Of a stretch of 23,156 nt of DNA, positions 1-6,833 are shown in pieces. This DNA is from Deltaproteobacteria bacterium. Its GTDB lineage: Bacteria > Myxococcota_A > UBA9042. Below the pieces are notes generated by a model. The model did not search any database, was not told where the DNA came from, and was given only the letters and a program-made list of their open reading frames with translations. The DNA lies in the NCBI GenBank assembly GCA_020632665.1, contig JACKFC010000054.1:1-23156 (forward strand). Direction: 5' to 3'. Positions within the stretch are counted from its first letter, which is position 1; each line of letters opens with the position of its first letter. The translations under genes and the position numbers were made by a program.

Positions 1-480
1 CTCGCGGCTCGTGAGCGCGTCCTCGAGCCGGCGCGGCGCCGACGGAGCGAGGACGATCGCCGGCGGCGGGGGCATCCGCTGCAGGTAGCTCGGCGTCTCT
101 GGCGCCGCCGGTGGCTTCTGCGCCCGGGGGGCTGGAGCCGGGAGCTGCATCGCCGGCGCCAGGGCCAGGCGAGGCCGAGCAGGCGGCGCCGTCGGCGCGG
201 CAGGCTGGGCGATTGCGGGCGGTGGCGCCGCAGCTGCAGGCGGAGTCGGAGCGGGCGCGGCGACCGGTTCGGCCGGTGGCGTCTCGGCTAGGGCTTCGAC
301 GGCGGGCTCGGCGATCGGCGCGACGAAGTCCGGATACTCCGGGGCCTGGGCCGGGGTCGCGGGTGCGGGTTGGGGCATGGCGGGCTCCTTCGGGGCTCTC
401 GCCGGACAGTGCCAGCGCGCGTGCGACGCGAGGTGCGGGCCGCTTTCGGCCTGGTGTCCGCATTGGCTGCAGGTGGGCAT
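1..480 (-). CDS. C2H2-type zinc-finger protein with Pro/Ala-rich tail (3' end outside window)
   Basis: The frame is open from an ATG at 480 to the window edge, 160 residues with no stop, so the C terminus is missing. A good ribosome site (GGAGG, about 5 nt before ATG) fixes the start. Residues 4-24 carry C-x2-C-x12-H-x3-H (C4, C7, H20, H24), exactly the classical C2H2 finger spacing. After about residue 34 the chain is dominated by Pro and Ala, a likely disordered linker to an unseen domain. A DNA-, RNA- or protein-binding role is inferred from the finger only. The finger lacks the usual Phe and Leu core in a standard layout, so the fold is not certain. It is the last visible gene of a leftward set that also includes the winged-helix protein at 907-1623. 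Confidence 0.75.
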   Translation of the reverse strand, partial: MPTCSQCGHQAESGPHLASHARWHCPARAPKEPAMPQPAPATPAQAPEYPDFVAPIAEPAVEALAETPPAEPVAAPAPTPPAAAAPPPAIAQPAAPTAPPARPRLALAPAMQLPAPAPRAQKPPAAPETPSYLQRMPPPPAIVLAPSAPRRLEDALTSRE

Positions 481-835
481 TTCGACCTCCGCAGCAAGCG
501 TCGGCCGCATCCGCCTCTGTCGTCACCAAATACACACTCTCACCGGCCCGGAGGGCCCGACCGCGGAGCGGGCGTCTCTGCGAATTCTCTTGGAAAGGAT
601 CTGGAAGAACTCTGGAATTCTCTCGCGCCGGTGCGCTACCCGGGCGCGCACCGATGCGTGTGCGGCCCTCTCGGAAATGCGACATCCGTGCTCGCACGAA
701 TGCGACATCCGGAATCACGGCGAATTTTGCGGAAGCGGCCGAATGTCGCCGGCGAGCGCGACCGTCGCCGGCGACGCCCGGCGATCCGTACGCGGTGCGG
801 CCGGTGATTCGCCGCTCGACGACCGGAATTCCGGC
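481..835. other. Intergenic region with repeated motifs
   Basis: No convincing gene is seen in these 355 bases. They contain two 13-bp direct repeats (676-688 and 699-711), an inverted copy of their core at 743-749, two GAATTCTCT words (582-590 and 615-623) and a 12-bp palindrome CCGGAATTCCGG at 823-834. The region lies upstream of the finger-protein gene and downstream of the terminator of the winged-helix gene. It should therefore hold the promoter and perhaps operators of the finger gene, although no clear -35/-10 pair stands out. Confidence 0.6.
676..711. repeat. Pair of 13-bp direct repeats, possible operator or iterons
   Basis: AATGCGACATCCG occurs at 676-688 and 699-711, a 23-bp period with a 10-bp spacer. 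The core word returns in inverse orientation (ATGTCGC) at 743-749. Similar spaced short repeats serve as operators or as iterons for replication initiators. The nearby winged-helix protein is a candidate ligand, which is inference only. Confidence 0.45.
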
Positions 836-884
836 AAAAAAGCGAAAGGAGGACGCACCGGCGCATCAGCCGGTAGCCCTCCTC
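836..884 (-). terminator. Rho-independent terminator of the winged-helix gene
   Basis: Read leftward, the RNA forms a stem with an inner ACCGGC/GCCGGT helix (857-862 with 869-874, 6-nt loop) and an outer GGAGG/CCTCC helix (848-852 with 878-882). A U-rich stretch follows, ending in six Us (836-841). It lies 23 nt beyond the stop codon of the gene at 907-1623, so that gene is probably the last of its transcript. Confidence 0.75.
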
Positions 885-906
885 GAATGCGATGCGGAGT
901 GTGCGG

Positions 907-1623
907 CTAGCTCGGCGGAGCTTGTGCGCGTGCCAGCAAGAGCGCGACGCCGTTGCTGCGGGCGTAGGCGACCACGGCGGCCTGGGCCCGGAGCGCGTGG
1001 CGCTCGGCGGCGGCGGGCACGGCGACGACGTAGAGGGTCGAGCCGTCGGCGCGGGCCTGGCGCGCGACCCGGTAGACGAAGGCCGAGCGCAGCGCCTTGC
1101 GGTCCTCCGGAGCGAGGCCGGGGGTGCGCCCGAGGATCCGGCCCCACTTCTTGGTCATCCACTCGCCAATGGCGGGGCCGGCGTAGCAGGTCTCGAGCGG
1201 CTTGACGTCGGCCAGGTCCGGCAGGCCGGCGCCGCCGGCGCCCGGGGCCTCGACGTCGAGCTCGAGCTCGGCGGGGTCGTCCGTCTCGGGGTCGAAGAGC
1301 ACGTTGGGCTTGCCGGCCTCGACCGGCGGCCGCCACCAGCGATTCGGGCCGCGCATCCCGTAGGAGCCGCAGCTCCACGTCGCCTCGCAGCGCAGCAGCC
1401 CGCGGTCGATCAGCTCCTTGGCGTTGCGCCAGAACGTCGCGACGCTGCGTCCATAGCGCTCGGCCATCTTGCGCGCGCTCAGCGGGGCGATGGCGCCGGT
1501 GCGGTAGTCGGCGAAGTTGGCGAATTCGTCGTAGAGGACGCGCGCACCGTGGCTCAGGCCGAGCTTGTGCAGCTCGCCTGGGATCATCGGGTTGAACATC
1601 TTGTCGGCGGTCGCGGCGGTCAT
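907..1623 (-). CDS. Winged-helix (replication initiator-like) protein
   Basis: A 238-residue protein. The N-terminal 80 residues resemble the helix-turn-helix domain found in phage and plasmid replication proteins: a helical segment is followed by LSARKMAERYGRSVATFWR and KELIDRGLL, the recognition helix and wing of such folds. The rest is Ala/Arg/Pro-rich with no motif I recognise. A GTG 12 nt upstream (1635) is in frame, but the only good Shine-Dalgarno (GGGAGG) abuts that GTG with no spacing, so the ATG at 1623 is preferred. A role in replication or regulation of the element is inferred from the fold and from the location next to an attachment site. It has its own terminator, and the repeats at 676-711 lie just beyond it. 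A transcriptional regulator is the main alternative. Confidence 0.65.
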   Translation of the reverse strand: MTAATADKMFNPMIPGELHKLGLSHGARVLYDEFANFADYRTGAIAPLSARKMAERYGRSVATFWRNAKELIDRGLLRCEATWSCGSYGMRGPNRWWRPPVEAGKPNVLFDPETDDPAELELDVEAPGAGGAGLPDLADVKPLETCYAGPAIGEWMTKKWGRILGRTPGLAPEDRKALRSAFVYRVARQARADGSTLYVVAVPAAAERHALRAQAAVVAYARSNGVALLLARAQAPPS

Positions 1624-1677
1624 GCCTGGGCTCACCCTCCCGCGCCATCAGAGGACGGCGCGAGCGCTCCTGTAAAG

Positions 1678-1956
1678 TCAGTCCTGTGCGACGTTCCGAA
1701 AAACGTCCTGACCTGATTGGCGAATCTCTGCCTGCAGCGTCTGTCGGGCCGCATTCGCGGCGTCCTCGAGGCGCATGCGCCGGCGCACGAGGACGCGCAT
1801 CAGCCGATGCGGAACCTCGACCCGGATCACCGACTCCCGCGCGCTGCGGAATGCGGCGACCGTTGCGCTTTGGCCGTAGAGGATGCGCGCCAGGCGCCCG
1901 AGCTCGGCGTGGAGCTCGGGCGCGAGGGGCTTCCCGACGGCGGCGCTACGCGGCAT
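1678..1956 (-). CDS. Small protein of unknown function (92 aa)
   Basis: I do not recognise this protein. It is basic, mostly helical in appearance, with an Arg-rich patch (VLVRRRMRLEDAANAARQ) at about residues 55-72; there is no signal peptide, membrane segment or Cys motif. ATG at 1956 has GAGG 6 nt upstream. Its start lies inside the end of the gene upstream (11-nt overlap with 1946-2299), which suggests translational coupling, and 54 nt separate it from the winged-helix gene. The three probably form one leftward transcript of the integrated element. The charge pattern would fit a nucleic-acid-binding accessory protein, but this is a guess. Confidence 0.6.
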   Translation of the reverse strand: MPRSAAVGKPLAPELHAELGRLARILYGQSATVAAFRSARESVIRVEVPHRLMRVLVRRRMRLEDAANAARQTLQAEIRQSGQDVFRNVAQD

Positions 1957-2299
1957 CGGCGCCCTCGGGGCTGCTCGAGCCGTAGGCCATGCCGAGCAAG
2001 GCGTCGCCGAGCTTGCGCTCGCCGGCCGAGAGGTGGTGGCCGTCGACCAGGACCTCGACCGCAGCGAGCAGCTGCAGGCCGCCCTGGCAGACCAGCCGCC
2101 GGCGGGCCGGATCGGCCCACATCTGCTCGAGCCGGGCCTTGGCCGAGGGCAGGGCGAGCAGCGCCGTCTTGTCGAAGCGGGGCTCGGGGCCGAGCGCGGC
2201 CTCGGTGACGAGGAGCAGCGCGCGGACCACCGAGACGGTCGAGTTGTCGGGGGCGCCAGCTGCCTGGCCCTCCGCGATGATGGTTTGCAGAAGCGACAT
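1946..2299 (-). CDS. Small protein of unknown function (117 aa)
   Basis: I do not recognise this protein. It begins MSLLQTIIAEGQ, looks mostly helical and has no signal sequence or metal motif. GTG and ATG codons at 2317-2311 are in frame, but the GGAG at 2307-2310 sits 6 nt before the ATG at 2299, so that start is preferred. It is the first gene of the leftward set and begins only about 100 nt from the attachment site, so its promoter must lie in 2300-2400. Genes next to att sites in such elements often encode excision or regulatory factors, but nothing in this protein shows that. Confidence 0.6.
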   Translation of the reverse strand: MSLLQTIIAEGQAAGAPDNSTVSVVRALLLVTEAALGPEPRFDKTALLALPSAKARLEQMWADPARRRLVCQGGLQLLAAVEVLVDGHHLSAGERKLGDALLGMAYGSSSPEGADAA

Positions 2300-2400
2300 C
2301 GAAGACTCCATCACCACCAGAACGGGAAGCCGCTCTGGGCACGGGCGCGGGTGTGATCTGCGCCAATCGTGGGATCAGGAGTGATTTCAGTGGCTAGGCC

Positions 2401-2440
2401 GCCGGGAGACGCAGCGATTCGACTCCCGGCGTCTCCACCA
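2401..2440 (+). other. Attachment site: duplicated 3' end of a tmRNA- or tRNA-like gene
   Basis: Positions 2416-2440 read as a T-loop (TTCGACT), the 3' half of a T stem (CCCGG), a 3' acceptor strand (CGTCTCC) and ACCA. The ending CTCCACCA is typical of tmRNA (ssrA). There is no 5' half, and the T stem is unpaired upstream, so this is not a functional RNA gene; only the 3' segment is conserved. A terminator follows 18 nt later. This is the expected far-end duplicate left by site-specific integration into such a gene. An intact copy should lie to the left. tRNA-Ser or tRNA-Sec are alternative parents. Confidence 0.6.
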
Positions 2441-2458
2441 GAGGAGCTCGAGAACAGG

Positions 2459-2496
2459 GCGCCTGTCGGCTTTGCCGACGGGCGCTTTGTTGTTTT
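2459..2496 (+). terminator. Strong rho-independent terminator downstream of the attachment site
   Basis: A 12-bp stem (2459-2470 with 2474-2485, one G-U pair) closes a TTT loop and is followed by TTTGTTGTTTT. It points rightward, yet no rightward gene ends here. It most likely belonged to the small RNA gene whose 3' end is duplicated at 2416-2440 and was parted from it by the insertion. Confidence 0.8.
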
Positions 2497-2566
2497 GGGC
2501 TGAGCGGATTGCGGCGTCCACCGCATCGCACCGGCTTCCGCTCAACCGCCGACAACATGCTGCGAG

Positions 2567-4096
2567 CTACCGCACGCAAGCCGCCGCTTCACAAACGCCA
2601 GGCTCGATCTTCCGCCGACAAACCGAATCCCCCGCGCAGACGAAGAGGCACGCCTCCCCCGCAGCCGGCAACGCGACACAACGCAGCACGTTGCCCCCAT
2701 CTGGCACGCAAGCCTTGCCAGGCCCGCACTCATTGCCGCCGGGGCAGAGGCCGTCCACGGCGACAAATGGCCGGCACACCGTCTTGCCGTCGGCGTGCGA
2801 GCAATAGCCCGCGGCGCAGATGAAGCCATCCATGCACGCCTTGCCATTCGCAGGCGCCGCGACGCACGAGCCACCCTTGCCGGACGGGCCGGGCGTGCCG
2901 AAGTCGCAGCCCAGGCCGGCGGCGCAATTGTTGTGCTTGACGCAGTCGGAGCCGGCCTGGCCGGGCGGCTCGCAGCTGCCCTTGCCCTTGGCGTAGTCGA
3001 GGCAGACCAGGCCTGTGGCGCAGCTCTCGACGCCCATCAAGCAGCTCTCGCCCTTCGCCGGCAGGATCTTGCAAGTCCAGCCGGTCGCGTCGCAGCCGAG
3101 CCCCTGGCCGCAGCTTCCCGCGCTCTTGCAGGCGGCGCCGACGGCGAGCGCGGGGACGCAGGTCTGGTTGGTCTCGTCGCAGCGCAGGCCGGTGGCACAT
3201 TCGGCGTGGTCGGCGCACGCGGCGCCGGCGGGGGCGCGCTCGCCACAGGTGCCGATCAGTCGCTTGCCGACGCAGCGCAGCCCGGCCTTGCAGTGCGGGT
3301 CGCCGAGGCAGGCCTCGCCCGCGTCGATCTGCGCGATGCAGACGCCGTTGTCGGTGTCGCAGACCAGCGACGGGCCGCACTGACCGGGCAGGGCACAGCT
3401 GGCGCCCAAGGGTGCGCCGGAAGCGCACTGGCCGTTCGCCGCGCAGCTCGTGCCGGCGACGCAATGCGCGCTCGCCGTGCAAGCCGCCCCGGCGCCACGG
3501 GCCTTGCCGCAAGTACCCGGCGCCGCGGTGGACGGGGCCGTGCCCGCGCTCGCCGGCAGGCAATAGAGCCCCGGCGAGCAATCGGCGTCGGAGCTGCACG
3601 CGCCGTCCTGCATCACGACCGTGGTGCAGAGGGCGCCCTTCGCTCCGCCGCGGCAACGACCTGCACCGTCTGCGCAGGGCAGGCCGTCCTTACCGGCTTG
3701 GCAGAACCCACCGATCGGCACCGTCTCGGCGACGATGGCGCCGCAGGTGCTCGCGACGGTCACCGGATCGGGCAGGGCGCAGGCCTGTGAGGCCGCACGG
3801 AGCGCCGCCTCGCAGCTCGCCACCGCGGCAGGGACCAGCGCGGCGTTGCCGGCGAGGACGATGCCCGCGAGCTCGTCGGTCTCGGCCTCGCAGCGCGCCT
3901 TCCAGCTGGCGACGCACGCCGGGTCCGCCGTGCAGCAGCTCGCCTGCCCGGCGCAGCGCGCGTCGGCGTAGCGGTCGCAGAAATCGCCGAGCGGTGCCGG
4001 CGTCGGCGTCGGCGTCGGCTCTTCGCTGCAGCCGAGCCCGAACAGCAGGGCAGCAATGGCGGCGAGCGGGCCGAAAACCCGGGATCTAGGCAGCAG
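2567..4096 (-). CDS. Cys-rich lipoprotein with repeated CxxGLxC modules; probable CTG start
   Basis: About 509 residues. The N terminus is a clear lipoprotein signal: basic start, hydrophobic core, lipobox LGC at about residue 23, then a Thr-Pro spacer. The body is a tandem series of short Cys modules of the form GxxC-x5-C-x2-GLxC-x6-C, resembling Dickkopf-type Cys-rich repeats common in secreted myxobacterial proteins; it is surface exposed and probably binding or structural. There is no ATG, GTG or TTG in the signal-peptide region. The only well-placed start is CTG at 4096, with GGAG 7 nt upstream; the first GTG in frame (3823) would remove the whole export signal. It overlaps the end of the pirin gene by 11 nt, so it is probably translationally coupled and the last gene of a five-gene leftward run. 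Function unknown. Confidence 0.8.
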   Translation of the reverse strand: MLPRSRVFGPLAAIAALLFGLGCSEEPTPTPTPAPLGDFCDRYADARCAGQASCCTADPACVASWKARCEAETDELAGIVLAGNAALVPAAVASCEAALRAASQACALPDPVTVASTCGAIVAETVPIGGFCQAGKDGLPCADGAGRCRGGAKGALCTTVVMQDGACSSDADCSPGLYCLPASAGTAPSTAAPGTCGKARGAGAACTASAHCVAGTSCAANGQCASGAPLGASCALPGQCGPSLVCDTDNGVCIAQIDAGEACLGDPHCKAGLRCVGKRLIGTCGERAPAGAACADHAECATGLRCDETNQTCVPALAVGAACKSAGSCGQGLGCDATGWTCKILPAKGESCLMGVESCATGLVCLDYAKGKGSCEPPGQAGSDCVKHNNCAAGLGCDFGTPGPSGKGGSCVAAPANGKACMDGFICAAGYCSHADGKTVCRPFVAVDGLCPGGNECGPGKACVPDGGNVLRCVALPAAGEACLFVCAGDSVCRRKIEPGVCEAAACVR

Positions 4097-5150
4097 GAGG
4101 CTTCTCCTTCCGCCCGCCGATGTGGACGGCGAAGCGGCCGGCGTCGCGGGCGTGGGTCATATCGTCCGCAGGCCACGGCCAGCCGCCGAAGCCGGTGCGA
4201 CGGTAGTCCGTGTAGGCCTGCTGCAGCTCGGCGCGGTTGTTCATGACGAAGGGGCCGTGCTGCGCCACCGGCTCGCCGATCGGGCGGCCCTGCAGCAGCA
4301 AGAGGTCGGCGCCGTTCGGACCGGCCTCGAGCACCGCCTCGGCGTCGCCGCGCAGCCGGATCCGGCGCGGATTCGGCAGCAGCTCGCCACCGGCGACCTT
4401 GGCTTCGCCGTCGAAGAGGTAGAGCGAGCGTCGGGTCGAGGCGCCGGCCGCGCGGGGCAGGGTGAAGTGCGCGCCGGCCGCCATCCGGATGGTCCAGATC
4501 GCCACGTCGGCGTCGGCCTTGCTGGCGTAGGAATTCGGTGGCGGCGCGGGCGGCATCGTGGCGCCGAGGCGGCCGGCGACGACGACCACCTCGGTGGCGC
4601 GGTTCTGCGCGTCGTGGACGGTCAGCTTGGGCGTCTGCTCCCGCCAGAACATCGTGAAATGCGGCTTGGTCATCTTGTCGGCCGCGGGCAGGTTCAGCCA
4701 GAGCTGGAAGAGCTCGAGCGGGTTGTCGCGCTCCTGCTCGACCAACGGGAACATCTCGGCGTGGCAGATGCCGCCGCCAGCAGTCAGCCATTGCGTATCG
4801 CCGGCGCCGTAGCGGGCGGTCGCTCCCATCGAATCGGCGTGATCGACGAAACCTCGCCTCACCACCGTCACCGTCTCGAAGCCGCGGTGTGGATGCCGCG
4901 GGAAGCCCGGCACGGTGTCGCCGTGGTACATATTCCAGCCGTCTTTGCCGGCGAAATCCATGCCGATTCTGCGCCCGCTCAACGACGCCGCGGGGGCCAG
5001 CTTGGCGTCACCCCTGGGGTAGGCGTCGTGGTGGTGGACGCAGAAGAGGAAGGGGTCCTCGGTCGGCCACGGCGGTGGGCCGATGCGGTCGACGCCGAGC
5101 ACGGGGTTGGGAGCGTTCGTCGGCTTGCGTTGCTGCTCTTCGCCAGACAT
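4086..5150 (-). CDS. Pirin family protein
   Basis: A 354-residue bicupin of the pirin (YhhW/PIR) family, slightly longer than the usual 230-300. The family signature HPHRGFETVT lies at 86-95, and H86, H88, H130 and E132 are the expected metal ligands. WLTAGGGICHAEM (121-133) and LFQLWLNLP (148-156) are typical pirin segments. Characterised relatives include quercetin 2,3-dioxygenases and proteins that modulate other enzymes or transcription, so the substrate here is unknown. It is cytoplasmic, with no signal peptide. ATG has AAGGAGG 5 nt upstream. It lies 54 nt after the NYN gene and overlaps the Cys-rich lipoprotein gene by 11 nt, placing it fourth in the leftward run. Confidence 0.92.
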   Translation of the reverse strand: MSGEEQQRKPTNAPNPVLGVDRIGPPPWPTEDPFLFCVHHHDAYPRGDAKLAPAASLSGRRIGMDFAGKDGWNMYHGDTVPGFPRHPHRGFETVTVVRRGFVDHADSMGATARYGAGDTQWLTAGGGICHAEMFPLVEQERDNPLELFQLWLNLPAADKMTKPHFTMFWREQTPKLTVHDAQNRATEVVVVAGRLGATMPPAPPPNSYASKADADVAIWTIRMAAGAHFTLPRAAGASTRRSLYLFDGEAKVAGGELLPNPRRIRLRGDAEAVLEAGPNGADLLLLQGRPIGEPVAQHGPFVMNNRAELQQAYTDYRRTGFGGWPWPADDMTHARDAGRFAVHIGGRKEKPPAA

Positions 5151-5204
5151 GGCGGCCTCCTTGCGGCGCGCACCGGCACGTCGAGGGGGGCGTGGCGCGG
5201 CGGG

Positions 5205-6056
5205 CTAGCTGTCGGCGCTTCGGGTCACGATCAGGGAGTTCTTCCCCGGCGCCGATTCGACACGATACCCCGGCTGCGCAGCGACCAATAGACGCAACTG
5301 TCGATGTGCATAGTTCCGTGGGTCGAACGATGGGTCGAGCTTCTGCAGCTGGTTGCCGATGCTGCCGAGGAAGGCGTAGCCGTCGTCGTTCTCGGCGTTG
5401 TCGTAGGCCTGCGCGAGCAGCGGGCCGAGCGCCGGGACCTCGACGGGCGCCGAGGCGTCGTCGACCTCGGTCGCGTCGGCGTCGTTGAGTTCGCCGTCCT
5501 GCGCGTCCGCATCGACCGCGGCCGACCGTGCGCCGCCTCCGCGCTGCGTGCTGCCGCCGCGACCGCCGCGACCGCGTCCACGGCTGCTGGCGCTGGCGCT
5601 GGGGGCCGGCGCGAGCTCGTCGTCCTGCACCAGGTTCTCGATGAAGACGAAGCGCTCGCAGGCGTGGACGAAGGCCTTCGGCGTCTTGCGCCGGCCGATG
5701 CCGACCACGACCTTCGCGCTCTCGCGCAGGCGCGAGGCGAGGCGGGTGAAGTCGGCGTCGGAGCTGACGATGCAGAAGACGTCGGCGAGGTCCTGGTGGA
5801 GCAGGTCCATCGCGTCGATGATCAGCGTGGAGTCGGTCGCGTTCTTGCCGACCGTATTGGCGAATTGCTGGATCGGCTGGATCGCCAGGTCAGCCAGGAC
5901 GGCCTTCCACTTCTGCCCGGCGTTGCGGGTCCAGTCGCCATAGATGCGGCGGATGACGAGGCGGCCATGACGGCCGGCTTCGGCGATCACGGCGGCCGCG
6001 TTGGCTCCGGAGACGTTGTCGGCGTCGATCAGGACGGCGACGCGTTGTTCGGTCAT
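5205..6056 (-). CDS. NYN-domain (PIN-like) RNase with RGG box and LOTUS/OST-HTH domain
   Basis: A 283-residue protein with three parts. Residues 5-145 are a NYN (LabA/DUF88) nuclease domain with the acidic cluster D11-A-D13-N14, D75, D81 and SSDADF (98-103), which would bind Mg and cut RNA. Residues 159-177 are an Arg/Gly-rich RGG-type segment. Residues 208-280 match an OST-HTH/LOTUS fold (YAFLGSIGNQL, then the FDPRNYAHRQLRLLV segment), an RNA-binding winged helix; the NYN-LOTUS pairing is well known in bacteria. An acidic stretch (181-200) links the last two. The ATG at 6056 has GAGGAG 7 nt upstream, favoured over an in-frame start at 6137 that lies inside the esterase gene. It starts 20 nt after the esterase stop, so it is co-transcribed. 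The RNA target is unknown. Confidence 0.88.
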   Translation of the reverse strand: MTEQRVAVLIDADNVSGANAAAVIAEAGRHGRLVIRRIYGDWTRNAGQKWKAVLADLAIQPIQQFANTVGKNATDSTLIIDAMDLLHQDLADVFCIVSSDADFTRLASRLRESAKVVVGIGRRKTPKAFVHACERFVFIENLVQDDELAPAPSASASSRGRGRGGRGGSTQRGGGARSAAVDADAQDGELNDADATEVDDASAPVEVPALGPLLAQAYDNAENDDGYAFLGSIGNQLQKLDPSFDPRNYAHRQLRLLVAAQPGYRVESAPGKNSLIVTRSADS

Positions 6057-6076
6057 GAGAATTCTCCTCGGTTGGA

Positions 6077-6817
6077 CTACCAGCGACCAAGCCGATGCAG
6101 CACTTGGTAGCGGATCTGTCGCCGCCACCAGCGCCACTCGTGCGCGACGTCGTGGCCCCAGATATCGGCCCAGACCGGCACACCCGCGTGCTGCAGGCCG
6201 GCGGCGAGGTCGCGCGTCTCGGCCAGGCAGCGCTGCTCGAAATCGCCCTGGCCGCAGACCAGCGTGATGTGGGTGTGCTGGCGGATGCGCGTGAGCGGCT
6301 CGCCGTGCAGGTTCCAGACGTAGCTGGAGGGGTCGCTGTAGTAGACGGCGTCGTTCGTCGCGCCGTCGGTGAAGGTGCGGGCCCTGTAGCGGCCGGAGAA
6401 TCCGACCGCCCGCGGCACCCGCTCAGGGTATTTCAGGGCGAGGTTGACCGCGTACATCGCGCCCACGCTCGCTCCCATCACGATGAGGTCGTCGCGCCCG
6501 GTTTCGCGCCAGATCCGTGGGATCAGCTCGTGGACGACGAAGGCCTCGTAGGCGGCGTGCCGTGCCATCCGGTGGCCCAGCGGCGCGTCGGCGTGGGTCC
6601 ACACCTCGGCGACGTTGGTCTCGGGCTGGTAGATGCACAGCTTGCCCGCGCCGATCACGTCGCCCAGCGCCTCGACCGCGCCGTGCTGTTGCCACTCGTG
6701 GGCGTAGCCGCCGGCGGTCGGCAGCGCCAGGATCGGCCGACCACCGTGACCGTGCCGCCACAGGTGGACGGCCCGGCCCATGGCCCGGCTCGGCATCCGC
6801 TCGTAGTGCGCAAACAT
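6077..6817 (-). CDS. Alpha/beta-hydrolase of the putative esterase (EstA/EsteraseD) type
   Basis: A 246-residue alpha/beta-hydrolase. The nucleophile elbow GASVGA puts the catalytic Ser at 117; the His is probably in GHDVAHEW near residues 224-229, and the acid lies in CGQGDFEQ. The layout fits the PF00756-like putative esterase family, whose members cleave acyl esters, including S-formylglutathione and mycolyl-type substrates. There is no signal peptide, so it is probably cytoplasmic. ATG at 6817 has GGAG 5 nt upstream. It starts 16 nt after the stop of the lipoprotein phosphatase-like gene and ends 20 nt before the NYN gene, so it is the second gene of the leftward run. The substrate cannot be told from the sequence. 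Confidence 0.85.
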   Translation of the reverse strand: MFAHYERMPSRAMGRAVHLWRHGHGGRPILALPTAGGYAHEWQQHGAVEALGDVIGAGKLCIYQPETNVAEVWTHADAPLGHRMARHAAYEAFVVHELIPRIWRETGRDDLIVMGASVGAMYAVNLALKYPERVPRAVGFSGRYRARTFTDGATNDAVYYSDPSSYVWNLHGEPLTRIRQHTHITLVCGQGDFEQRCLAETRDLAAGLQHAGVPVWADIWGHDVAHEWRWWRRQIRYQVLHRLGRW

Positions 6818-6833
6818 CGTCGCTCCGGGGCCG

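Larger units (their letters stand above)
1..2440. mobile_element. End of an integrated genetic element (partial)
   Basis: This is inferred from the right-hand boundary: a 3'-tRNA/tmRNA-like sequence ending in CCACCA at 2440, followed by a strong terminator. That is what remains when a tyrosine-recombinase element inserts in the 3' end of such a gene and duplicates it at its far end. The genes to the left fit an accessory element: a winged-helix replication-type protein, a finger protein with a Pro/Ala-rich tail and two small unknown ORFs, all leftward. Genes to the right are ordinary chromosomal types. No integrase is visible; it would be expected beyond the left edge, near an intact copy of the target gene. 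The left boundary lies outside the window. Confidence 0.5.

Noticed and set aside
481..906. A rightward ORF through this region (parts of long frames at 111-1205 and 377-910)
   Set aside because: These frames run antisense to the finger and winged-helix genes, are Arg/Ala-rich, and cross a terminator and repeats.
2401..2440. A functional tRNA or tmRNA gene
   Set aside because: Only the 3' segment is present; there is no 5' acceptor partner at tRNA distance, no anticodon arm and no paired T stem, so it is treated as an att duplicate.
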